Positions 17,824 to 27,700 of a stretch of 64,000 nucleotides of DNA are shown piece after piece. The stretch lies in NCBI RefSeq assembly GCF_014764405.1, contig NZ_CP061725.1, forward strand, positions 6,572,001 through 6,636,000, read 5' to 3'. Each line of letters starts with the position of its first letter. Position 1 is the first letter of the stretch. The notes under the pieces were generated by a model, which saw nothing but the letters and a program-made list of their open reading frames with translations, was not told where the DNA came from and made no database searches. The stretch comes from Micromonospora craniellae (GTDB lineage: Bacteria; Actinomycetota; Actinomycetes; Mycobacteriales; Micromonosporaceae). Both the position numbers and the translations under genes were made by a program.

Positions 17824-17856
17824 CTGTCCCGGGCAGCGTCACGCCACCCGGGACAG
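17824..17856 (-). terminator. Hairpin after nrdB
   Basis: CTGTCCCGGG (17824-17833) and CCCGGGACAG (17847-17856) form a perfect 10-bp stem, 18 nt past the nrdB stop. An overlapping GTGACGC/GCGTCAC pair gives an alternative fold. Confidence 0.7.
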
Positions 17857-17873
17857 CAGTCCGCCTCAGCCGG

Positions 17874-18926
17874 TCAGAAGTCGTCGTCGAAGCTGACCGA
17901 GCCGGTCACCCCGACCTGGTAGGCGGACACCCGCCGCTCGAAGAAGTTCGACAGCTCCTGGACGTCCTGCAACTCCATGAAGGCGAACGGGTTGCCGCTG
18001 CCGTACATCGGCGCGATGCCGAGCACGGCCAGCCGCCGGTCGGCCACGTGCTGGAGGTACTCCCGCATGTCGGCCAGCGACATCCCGGAGACACCCTGCT
18101 CCAGCAGGTCGGCGGCGAACTGCACCTCGCACTCGACCGCCTCGGCCAGCATGTCCTTGACCTGCTGCTCCATCTCGGCGTCGAACAGGTCCGGCTCCTC
18201 GGCCCGGACGGTGTCGACCACCTCGAACGCGAAGGCCATGTGCATGGACTCGTCGCGGAACACCCAGTTGGTGCCCGAGGCGAGGCCGTGCAGCAGACCC
18301 CGGGAACGCAGGAAGTAGACGTACGCGAAGGCGCCGTAGAAGAACAGGCCCTCGATGCAGGCGGCGAAACAGATCAGGTTCAGCAGGAAGGCCCGACGGT
18401 CCTCCCGGGTCCGCAGCTCGCGCAGTTCGAAGATCGAGTCGATCCACCTGAAGCAGAACTCGGCCTTGCGGGCGATCGACGGGATGTTCTCCACCGCCGC
18501 GAACGCCTCGAACCGTTCCTTCTCGTCCGGGACGTAGGTGTCCAGCAGGTTCAGGTAGAACTGGACGTGCACCGCCTCCTCGAACAACTGCCGAGAGAGA
18601 TAGAGCCGCCCCTCCGGTGAGTTGACGTGTTGATAGAGGTTGAGCACCAGATTGTTGGCGACAATGGTGTCGCCGGTGGCGAAGAACGCCACGAGCCGCG
18701 ACACCAGGTGCTGCTCCGCCGGGGAGAGCTTGGCCAGGTCTGCGAGGTCGGAGTGAAGGTCGACCTCCTCGACGGTCCAGGTGTTCTTGATCGCATCCTT
18801 GAACCGGTCGAAGAACTGCGGATAGCGCATCGGCCGCAGGGTCAGATCCATGCCGGGATCGAGCAGCATCTGCCGCTGCCCCGCGCTGGCGCTGGTGCTG
18901 GATTCGGAAACGGTGGTCACTGGCAT
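17874..18926 (-). CDS. nrdB: Class Ia ribonucleoside-diphosphate reductase, beta (radical) subunit
   Basis: Makes and holds the di-iron/tyrosyl radical needed by NrdA to reduce ribonucleotides. The 350-residue protein shows iron-ligand segments in order: QLFEEAVHVQFYLNLLD (Glu and His), CFAACIEGLFFYGAFAYVYFL (Glu), and NWVFRDESMHMAFAFEVVD (Glu and His). ATG 18926 overlaps the nrdA stop by 10 nt (ATGCCAGTGA), so the two are coupled. Expression should be controlled with nrdA by the cobalamin riboswitch ahead of it. Confidence 0.95.
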   Translation of the reverse strand: MPVTTVSESSTSASAGQRQMLLDPGMDLTLRPMRYPQFFDRFKDAIKNTWTVEEVDLHSDLADLAKLSPAEQHLVSRLVAFFATGDTIVANNLVLNLYQHVNSPEGRLYLSRQLFEEAVHVQFYLNLLDTYVPDEKERFEAFAAVENIPSIARKAEFCFRWIDSIFELRELRTREDRRAFLLNLICFAACIEGLFFYGAFAYVYFLRSRGLLHGLASGTNWVFRDESMHMAFAFEVVDTVRAEEPDLFDAEMEQQVKDMLAEAVECEVQFAADLLEQGVSGMSLADMREYLQHVADRRLAVLGIAPMYGSGNPFAFMELQDVQELSNFFERRVSAYQVGVTGSVSFDDDF

Positions 18927-21292
18927 GCCTCGCAGCTCTCGGGATTCTCCAGGGAGCAGGCCAGCGCCTCGTCGTCGCTCACCGCGACCACCGGCTTCAC
19001 ACCAGGGGTGACGGCGACGGTGGCCTGCTGGATGCGGGTCGCGGGACGCGACCGCAGGTAGTAGGTGGTCTTCAGCCCGGACTTCCAGGCATAGAGGTAC
19101 ATCGAGGAGAGCTTGCCGATGGTCGGCGCGCTCAGGAACAGGTTCAGCGACTGCGACTGGTCGATGAAGGGGGCACGGGCGGCCGCCAGGTCGATCAGCG
19201 CCCGCTGCGGCAGCTCCCACGCGGTACGGAACAGCTCGCGGACGTCCGCAGGAATCTCCGCGACGCCCTGCACGGAACCCTCGGCGCGCTTGATCTGCTC
19301 CCGGACCGGGGCCGTCCACAGCCCGCGCGCCTTCAGCTCGCGTACCAGATAGGTGTTGATCTGGAGGAACTCACCGGACATCGTCTCGCGCTTGAACAGG
19401 TTGGACACCTGCGGCTCGATGCACTCGTAGCAGCCGGCGATCGAGGCGATGGTGGCGGTCGGTGCGATCGCGACCAGCAGCGAGTTCCGCAGGCCGTGCC
19501 GGCCGATCGTCTCGCGCAGCGCGGCCCACCGCCCGGCCTGACCGACCTCGGCACCCCACAGGTCCGGGTGCAGCTCGCCCCGGGCGGCCCGGGTCTCGGC
19601 GTACGCGGGATGCGGGCCGAACCGCTCGGCGAGCCCGGCCGACGTCTCCAACGCGGTCAGGAAGATCTCCTCCTGCACCCGGGTCGACAACTCCCGGGCG
19701 GCCGGGGAGTCGAACGGCAGGCGCAGCGTGAAGAACGCGTCCTGCAGACCCATCAGCCCGAGCCCGACCGGACGCCAGCGCGGGTTCGACGCCGCCGCCT
19801 GCTCGGCCGGGTAGTAGTTGATGTCGATCACCCGGTCGAGGAACACCACGGCGGTACGCACCGTCGCCCGCAGCCGTTCCCAGTCGACGCCGTCCGCGGT
19901 GACGTGCGCGCCCAGGTTGACCGACCCGAGGTTGCACACCGCGGTCTCGGCATCGTCGTTGACCTCCAGGATCTCGGTGCACAGGTTCGACAGATGGATC
20001 GTGTTGCCCGGTGCGCCGGTCTGGTTGGACAGCCGGTTCGAGGCGTCCTTGAACGTCATCCACCCGTTGCCGGTCTGCGCGAGCGTCCGCATCATCCGCC
20101 CGTACAGGTCGCGGGCCTTGACGGTCTTGACCGCCTTCTTCTCCGCCGCGCGGTACGCCTCGTTGAACGCCTCGCCGAACAGGTCGGGCAGTTCGGGCGC
20201 GTCCGACGGGTCGACGAGCGACCAGTCGCCGTCCGCCTCGACCCGCCGCATGAACTCGTCCGGGATCCAGTTGGCGAGGTTCAGGTTGTGCGTCCGCCGG
20301 GACTCCTCGCCGGTGTTGTCCCGCAGTTCGAGGAACTCCTCGATGTCCGGGTGCCACGGTTCGAGATAGACGCAGGCCGCGCCCTTGCGGCGGCCGCCCT
20401 GGTTGACCGCGGCCACCCCGGCGTCCAGCGTCTTGAGGAACGGCACGATGCCGTTCGACCTGCCGTTGGTGCCCCGGATCAACGCTCCCCGACCGCGTAC
20501 CCGGGACCAGGAGATCCCGATGCCACCGGAGAACTTGGACAGCTTCGCGACCTGGTGGTAGCGCTCGTAGATGGAATCGAGTTCGTCGCGGGGCGAGTCG
20601 ACCAGGAAGCACGAGGACATCTGGGTGTGCCGGGTGCCGGAGTTGAACAGCGTCGGCGAACTCGGCAGGTAGGCCAGGCTGGACATCAGCCGGTAGAAGC
20701 CGATCGCCTCGCCGGGCGTCTGGGACAGGCCGCAGGCGACCCGCAACAGCCAGTACTGCGGCGTCTCCACCACGAGCCGGGTCTGCGGGTGCCGCAGCAG
20801 GTACCGGTCGGCGACCGTCCGCAGACCGAAGTACTCGAAGCGCAGGTCCCCCGCCGGGTCGATCGCGTCGTCCAGCTTGCGCGCGTTGCGGGCCACGAAC
20901 GCGGCGGTATCGTCGCCGATCAGGCCCAGTCCGTGCGCGTACCGGATGGACTGACTGAAGCTGGCAACCTGCTGCCCACGGACCTCCTTGTCGACGTACG
21001 CGGCCAGCAGCCGGGCCGCCAGCTTCGAGTACTGCGGCTCCTCACCGATCAGTTCGGCCGCGGTCTGGATCGACAGCTTGTCCATCTCGGCGGTGGTCGC
21101 GCCGTCGTACAACCCGCTGATGGTCTTGGTGGCCACCCTCAGCGGGTCGATCTCGTCCAGGTCGGCGACCCACCGCTCCACCGCCTTGACGATCTTGTTG
21201 ACGTCCACCGGCTCGGTGTCGCCGTTCCGCTTGCGGACCTGCATGACGTGCCGGCGCTGCTCCGGCCCCGCCTGCTCCTGGGTCACCGTCAT
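18917..21292 (-). CDS. nrdA: Class Ia ribonucleoside-diphosphate reductase, alpha (catalytic) subunit
   Basis: Catalytic subunit converting NDPs to dNDPs. The 791 residues include an N-terminal ATP-cone (MQVRKRNGDTEPVDVNKIVKAVERW, about 17-41), the activity-control site. The barrel follows, with substrate-site cysteine in MSSCFLVDSP and the Asn-Cys-Glu active-site triad in HLSNLCTEILEVND. The C-terminus carries a redox tail with two cysteines (PESCEACQ) that exchanges electrons with thioredoxin or glutaredoxin. ATG 21292 follows GGAGGGGGAAC; an in-frame start at 21307 is less well placed. It heads the nrdAB unit with a cobalamin riboswitch in its leader. Together these imply that a B12-dependent class II enzyme exists elsewhere in the genome. 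Confidence 0.96.
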   Translation of the reverse strand: MTVTQEQAGPEQRRHVMQVRKRNGDTEPVDVNKIVKAVERWVADLDEIDPLRVATKTISGLYDGATTAEMDKLSIQTAAELIGEEPQYSKLAARLLAAYVDKEVRGQQVASFSQSIRYAHGLGLIGDDTAAFVARNARKLDDAIDPAGDLRFEYFGLRTVADRYLLRHPQTRLVVETPQYWLLRVACGLSQTPGEAIGFYRLMSSLAYLPSSPTLFNSGTRHTQMSSCFLVDSPRDELDSIYERYHQVAKLSKFSGGIGISWSRVRGRGALIRGTNGRSNGIVPFLKTLDAGVAAVNQGGRRKGAACVYLEPWHPDIEEFLELRDNTGEESRRTHNLNLANWIPDEFMRRVEADGDWSLVDPSDAPELPDLFGEAFNEAYRAAEKKAVKTVKARDLYGRMMRTLAQTGNGWMTFKDASNRLSNQTGAPGNTIHLSNLCTEILEVNDDAETAVCNLGSVNLGAHVTADGVDWERLRATVRTAVVFLDRVIDINYYPAEQAAASNPRWRPVGLGLMGLQDAFFTLRLPFDSPAARELSTRVQEEIFLTALETSAGLAERFGPHPAYAETRAARGELHPDLWGAEVGQAGRWAALRETIGRHGLRNSLLVAIAPTATIASIAGCYECIEPQVSNLFKRETMSGEFLQINTYLVRELKARGLWTAPVREQIKRAEGSVQGVAEIPADVRELFRTAWELPQRALIDLAAARAPFIDQSQSLNLFLSAPTIGKLSSMYLYAWKSGLKTTYYLRSRPATRIQQATVAVTPGVKPVVAVSDDEALACSLENPESCEACQ

Positions 21293-21439
21293 GTTCCCCC
21301 TCCTCACGCCTGTCCCCGAGATCGTCGGGTCCGCGCGGGAGGACGCCGCCGGTCACCCGACGGCACTCCTGCCGTGACTGACCAGCCCATGGCGTCGGCT
21401 GTCCCGCGCGGCCTTCGACCGCCGCACACGTCGCGTGCG

Positions 21440-21600
21440 GCACGCTGGCAGGTCTTCGGACTCGTGGGCCTGGTGCTCGCGCCTACTGGCCGTCGCTTCC
21501 CAGACCTGGCGGGTCCAGTGCGTATGACGGCGGTCGTTCCCACTCACCGCTGCGGGGCAGTCCCGGATTCCCACCGAGTTCCCTCTTGCCTCGACCGTCG
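21440..21600 (-). promoter_or_regulatory. Cobalamin riboswitch upstream of nrdAB
   Basis: On the reverse strand the leader contains GAGGCAAGAGGGAACTCGG, GGGAATCCGGGACTGCCCC, GCAGCGGTGAGTGGGAACG, GGTCTGGGAAGCGACGGCC with CAGTAGG, and GAGTCCGAAGACCTGCC. These are the conserved blocks of the B12 element in their usual order. It ends about 150 nt before the nrdA start, leaving room for an expression platform. The same arrangement (B12 element on class Ia nrd genes) is established in Streptomyces coelicolor, where cobalamin shuts these genes off in favour of nrdJ. Confidence 0.93.
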
Positions 21601-21745
21601 TGGAGCGGCGGCCGAACCAGCTACAGGGCACACCATATATGGGTGCGGTGCGGAGATGGCAACACCAGATGCTGTGCCGGGCGTGTCGTGTGCCGGATGT
21701 AGTTCACCCCGCCGACCGCCCGGCCGGGTACTCGATCATGCCCAC

Positions 21746-21751
21746 TAGCAT
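21746..21751 (+). promoter_or_regulatory. Probable -10 box of a leaderless megasynthase message
   Basis: TAGCAT stands 6 nt before the GTG start at 21758 and no Shine-Dalgarno sequence is visible. Transcription would begin at or next to the start codon. No good -35 match is seen. Confidence 0.5.
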
Positions 21752-21757
21752 CGTCGC

Positions 21758-24700
21758 GTGCAGACTGCGGCCGGACCCGGCGACCGACGGGCACTGCTCG
21801 ACATCCTCGTCCACGCCGCGAACCGGACACCCGACCAGGTCGTGGTGCACGTCCGCGACGACGGCGCCGAACGGACGGTCACCTTCCGGCAACTGCGGGA
21901 CGATTCGCTGCGAATCGCGGGCGGCTACCGGGCAGCGGGGGTGGTCCCAGGCACCCCGGTGCTCCTGCTCGCCGACGCCGGGGACGACTTCCAGCCGCTG
22001 TTCTGGGGGGCGCTCGCCGCCGGGTTGGTCCCGGTGCCGCTGCCGCCCGAGCCGGCCCGGGTACGGGCGGTCCGCGCGCTGCTCACCGACGCGGTGACCG
22101 TGGTGGACGACACCACCGAAGCTGTGGCCGACGGGCTGGCGGGCCCGGTGCTGCGGCTGGCGGACCTGCGTACCGGCACCCCGCCGGAGGAGTTGTTCGC
22201 CGCCGCACCGACCGACGTGGCGTTCCTGCAGTTCTCCTCCGGCAGCACGGGCGCGCCGCGCGGGGTGGAGTTGACCCACGCCAACGTCCTGGCCAATGTG
22301 GAGCAGGCCCGGCTGGCCAGCGGCGCCGGGCCGGACGACGTGCTGGTCACCTGGATGCCGTTCTTCCACGACATGGGGTTGATCGGCACCCACCTGACCC
22401 CGCTCGCCATCGGGTGCAAGCAGGTCCGCGTCCCCCCGCTGGCGTTCGCCAAGCGCCCGGCGCTGTGGTTCACCACCGCTCACCGGCACCGCGCGACCCT
22501 GCTGTCGGCGGCGAACTTCGCGCTTGCGCTGGCCGTCCGCCGGGTGCCGGCGGACCTCCTCGCCACGCTGGACCTGAGCCGGGTCCGGTGCGTGGTGGTG
22601 GGCGCGGAGCCGATCTCCCCGACCGTATGGCGGGCGTTCCTGGCGCACGTCCGCCCGGCCGCGCTCGCCCCGTCCGCCCTGCGACCGGTGTACGGGCTGG
22701 CGGAGGCGACCCTCGCGGTGACCTTCCCGCCGCCGGGGGAGGTCGCCGCGCCGCTGGTGCTGGACCGGGCCGCGCTGAGCCAGGGCCGCGCGGTGCCCAC
22801 CGGGCCGGGTACCCACGCCGTGGAGCTGATGGACCTGGGGTACCCGGTGCCCGGCTGCGAGGTCCGCATCGTCGACGAACGGCACCGGCCACTGCCCGAG
22901 GACCGGGTGGGCCTGATCGAGGTACGCGGCCCGAACGTGGCGCGCGGCTACCACCGGGATTCGCAGGCCAGCCGGGAGACCTTCGTGGACGGCTGGCTGC
23001 GCACCGGTGACCTGGGTTTCCGGCACGCCGGCCGGCTCTGCGTCACCGGCCGCGCGAAAGACGTGATCTTCGTCAACGGCCGGACGTTCCACGCCCCCGA
23101 CCTGGAGGCGGTGGCCGCCGCGACCGTCGGGCTGCCGGCCACGGTGACCGCGGTGGTCGGCTGCACCGACCCGGACACCGGCGGCGAGCGGATCGTGGTG
23201 TTCGTGGCGTGGGCCCGTCCGCCGGTCGGGGCGGCCGTGGTGCTCGACGCGACGCGGGCCCGGGTCGCCGAGGCGGCCGGGCACGACGACGTGCGGGTGC
23301 TGCCGCTGCCGCCGGGCACGTTCGCCCGGACCACCAGCGGCAAGCTGCGGCGGCGACGGATGCGCGAACGCTACCTGGCCGGCGACTTCACCGACCGGGA
23401 ACGCCGCTGGCACCCACCGGCGCACGGAGGTGCGCACCCGGCCGCACTCGGCGTCGCGCACCCATCGGCGGCCGGAGCGGCGTGCCCGGTGGCCGGGCCG
23501 CCGTCGGACGGCTCGGGGCCGCTGTCCCGGCGACGGGTCGAGCAGATCGTCCGGGCGGTCTGGGCCCGGGTGCTGGACCGGCCCGCCGACACCATCACGG
23601 CGGACGACCGCTTCCTGGCCATCGGGGGGTCGTCGCTCAAGGCGATGGAGGTGCTGGCCGGGCTGGAGGACGCCCTCGGCGCCACGTTCGATCCGGCGGA
23701 CCTGCGGGACTGCCCCACCGTCGCCGCGCTGACCGACCGCATCCTGGCCGGGCCGCCCGCGACCCGGCCGGCACCGCCCGGCGGGCGCGCCCCGGCGTCG
23801 CAGGACGCCCGCCCCGGTACGGCGCCGCTCGCGGTGATCGGGATGGCCTGCCGGTTCCCCGGCGCGGACGACCCCGACGAGTTCTGGCGCTGCCTCGTCG
23901 ACGGCGTCGACGCGGTACGGCCGGTGCCCAGTCACCGGTGGACGCCGCAGGACGGACGTCCCCGCTGGGGATCCTTCCTGGACGATCCGATGCGCCTCGA
24001 CGCGGACTTCTTCGGGCTCACCGACGAGGAGGCCCGGCTCGCCGACCCGCACGCCCGGCTGTTCCTCGAGATCGGGTACGAGGCGCTCGACCGTGCCGGG
24101 TACGCCGGCCCGCGTCGGCAGGGCCGCCGCATCGGTGTCTTCGCCGCCGTCGGTGAGAGCGCCTACCCCGAGCTGCTGGCCGCCGCCGGTCCGGTCACCG
24201 CACCCGCGGCTCTGGTCGGGAACCTGCGCAATCTCGTCGCGGCCCGGCTGTCGCAGACGCTGGACCTCGTCGGACCCGCGATCGCGGTGGACACGGCCTG
24301 CTCCTCGGCGCTGGTCGCGCTGCACCTGGCCGCGCGCAGCCTCGCCACCGGCGAGTGCGACATCGCGCTGGTCGGCGGGGTGACCCTCCACCTCACCGAG
24401 ACCGCCTACCGGCTGCTGGACGCCGCCGAGGCGTTGTCACCGACCGGGCGGTGTCGCGCCTTCGACGCCGACGCCGACGGTTTCGTGCCCGGCGAGGGTG
24501 GCGCGGCGCTGGTGCTGTGCCGCACCGACGACGCGTACGCCGCCGGGGATCGGGTGCTCGCCCTGGTCGCCGGCACCGCCGTCGGCAACGACGGCCGGTC
24601 GCTGAGCATGCTCGCCCCGAACCCGCAACGGCAGTGGGAGGTCATCGCCCGGGCGTACGCGGACGCCCGGCTCGATCCCGCCGCCGTCTCCTACGTCGAG

Positions 24701-27700
24701 GCCCACGGCACCGGCACCGGGCTCGGTGACCCGGTGGAGGTGCGCTCACTGGCCGCCGCGTTCCCCCGCCGTCCCGACGGCATGCCCCGTTGGTTGGGTT
24801 CGGTCAAGACCAACCTGGGGCACCTGCTCAACACCGCCGGGATGCCGGCGCTGCTCAAGGTGATGCTGGCTCTGCGGCACCGGCAGTTGCCGCCGTCGTT
24901 GCACCACGTCCGGCCGTCCACCCGGTACGACCTGGACGCCGCCGGTTTCGCGGTGGTCACCGAGGCACGCCCGTGGACCGCACCCGGGCCGCTGGTCGCC
25001 GGGGTGAACGCGTTCGGCTTCGGCGGCACCAACGCGCACGCCGTCCTGTGCGAGGCGCCACCCCGCGAACCCGCTCCTCCGCCGGCCGGCACCGGCGTGC
25101 ATCTGGTGACGCTCACCGCGCGGTCGGCGTACGCGCTGCGGCGCAGCGCCCATGACCTCGCCGGGCACCTGCGCGCCCGGCCCGACCTCGACGTGGCCGA
25201 CGTGGTCGCCAGCGCCGGGACGTCCCGCGACGACGCGCCGTACCGGCTGGCGCTCGTCGCCGACGGCACCGGGCTGGCCGACCGGTTGGCCGCCGCCGCG
25301 AGCGCGTACCGCGACGAGCCGGTCCGCCGTCGGCCGCGTACCGTCTTCGTCTTTCCCGGCGACGGACCGCCACTGCCCGCACCCGCGGTCCGGGACCTGC
25401 ACGACCGGCTCCCCGTCTTCCGGGCCCTGCTGACCAGGGCCTGTGCCGCCGCCGGTCCGGTGGCGGGACGACCCCTGCTGTCCTGGTGCCTGGGGGACGG
25501 CGAGGCGGACCAGCCGGACGGTCGGGTCACCGGCCCGGCGGGCGTGGTGGTGGCCCTGGCGTTGGCCGGGCAACTCGCCGCGTGGGGCGTACGGCCCGAC
25601 GCGCTCCTCGGACACGGGGTGGGTGAGTTGGCGGCGGCCGCCGCCAGCGGCGCGCTGGGTGTCGCCGAGGCGGTGCGGCGGACCGTCGCACTCGCCGACC
25701 CGGCCGAGGACCGCCACGCCGACGACGGGTACGCCGCCCTCGCGGCGCTGCGGGGCGTCCCGGTGTTCAGCCCGGCGGCCGGGCGGTGGGATCCGCCGGA
25801 CCCGGTCCGGTGGGTGACCGGTACGGCGACCGGGCCGGAGTTGCGCGCGGCGTGGCGCCGGCTCCACGACGACGGGTACGACACCGTGGTCGAGCTGGGC
25901 GTCGCCGACCCGACCCGGGACAGCGTCGACCTCCTGACGGACGCCGGGACCGGCCTGACCCGGGTGGTCGCGGTGCGCTGCGGGTCGGACACCGGTACCG
26001 CGTCGTTGCTGGCCACGGCCGGACTGCTCTGGGCCCGGGGTAGTCCGCTCGACCGGCCCGCCCTGTACGCCGGTCGGCGGCGGGTGCCGGTGCCGACCTA
26101 TCCGTTCGCGCGTCGCGCCTACCCGCCACCGGGGCCGGCGCACGCCGTACCGGTGCACGCCGTCGCCTGGCGGGAGGTGCCGACGGTCGCGGGCGTGCCT
26201 GCCCGGCGGGTGCGGCTGTGCGGCCCGGGGGTGGGTGGCCCGTTCGCCGACGCCCTGGCCGTCGCGCTCACCGCCGACGGGATCGAGGTCCGCACCGACC
26301 CGGCACGGGCCGACACTCCCACGGACCTCGCTCCGGACGCCTCCGGACCGCCGCCGGAGACCACCGTGCTGCTCGCCGGGGCGGCGGTGGACACGCCGGA
26401 CGTGGCCGCGCTCGACGTCGCCGTCGCCGAGCAGGTACGCGCCGTCCGCGCCCTGATCGACGAGGGTGTCGACCGGCCAGGCCGGCTGCTGGTGGTCACC
26501 GAGGACGTGCACGTCACCGGCGCGGCGGCGGAGCGTGGCCGCCCGGTGCAGGCGGTGCTGGCCGGGCTGGCCGCCGCGCTCGCCGACGAGCGTCCCGGCC
26601 TGCTCGTGCACGCCGTGGATCTGTCCTCGTCGGACGGTACGGCGGCACGGGTCGACGCCGTCCGCCGCGAGATGTGCGCCTTCGCCGGGGACCCGGCACC
26701 CGCCGACGGGCACGCCTCGCCCGGCCCGCTCGTGGGGGCCGGGGTGGCCTGGCGGGGCGGACGCCGCCTGGCCCGGTTCCTCGATCCGGTGCCGACGGCC
26801 GCGGACCGGACCGACGAACCTGCTGGTGGCGGACCCGTCGCGGGTGCCGTCCACCTGATCGTCGGTGGTGCCGGTGGCGTGGGCGCCGCGCTGGCCCGGT
26901 CCCTGGCCCGCCGGGATGGACCGACCCTGCTGCTGGCCGGCCGGTCCGACCGGGCACCGGCCGCGTTGCTGGCGGAGCTGACCGCGCGGGGCGCGACGGC
27001 GACGTACCACCGGTGTGACGTGACCGTGCCCGCCGACGTCGACGCCCTGCTCGCCGCGGTGCCCCGGGTCGACACCGTGTTCCACGCCGCCGGCACCGTC
27101 CGGGTCGGCACTCTGCGCGCCAAGTCCGTCCAGGACGTACTCGCCGTGCTGGGTCCGAAGGTGCGTGGCAGTCACCTGCTCGCCGAAGCGCTGCGTCGAC
27201 ACGGCCACGACCGCACGGTGCTGGTCGGGTTCTCGTCGGTCAGCGCCGTGCTGCCCGGCCTGGCCGGCGCGATCGGCGACTACGCCGCCGCCAACCGGTT
27301 CCTCGACGCGTTCGCCGCCGCGCACCGGGCCGCCGGCCGTCCCGTCCAGGCGGTCGGCTTCGCCGCGATCAGCGACACCGGCATGGCCGCCCGCACGGGC
27401 CGGACCGGCACCGGGGCGATGCGGGTCGACGACGCGCTGCGCGGCCTGGCGGTCGCCCGCCACGTCGACGCCGCACACCTCGTCGTCGCGGATCCGGTCG
27501 CCGTCCCGCGGGTCGCCGCCCCGCCGCCCGCCGTCCCGGTCGACGCCACCGTCGGTGCCGCTGACGCTGCCGTCGGTGCCGCCGATGGTGGACCGGCCGG
27601 TGTGGACGGCGGGCCGGGGCGGGGCGAGGTGGCCCGGCTGCTGCGGCGACTACTCGCCGAACCGCTGCACCGGCGGCCCGACGAGATCGCCGACGACACC

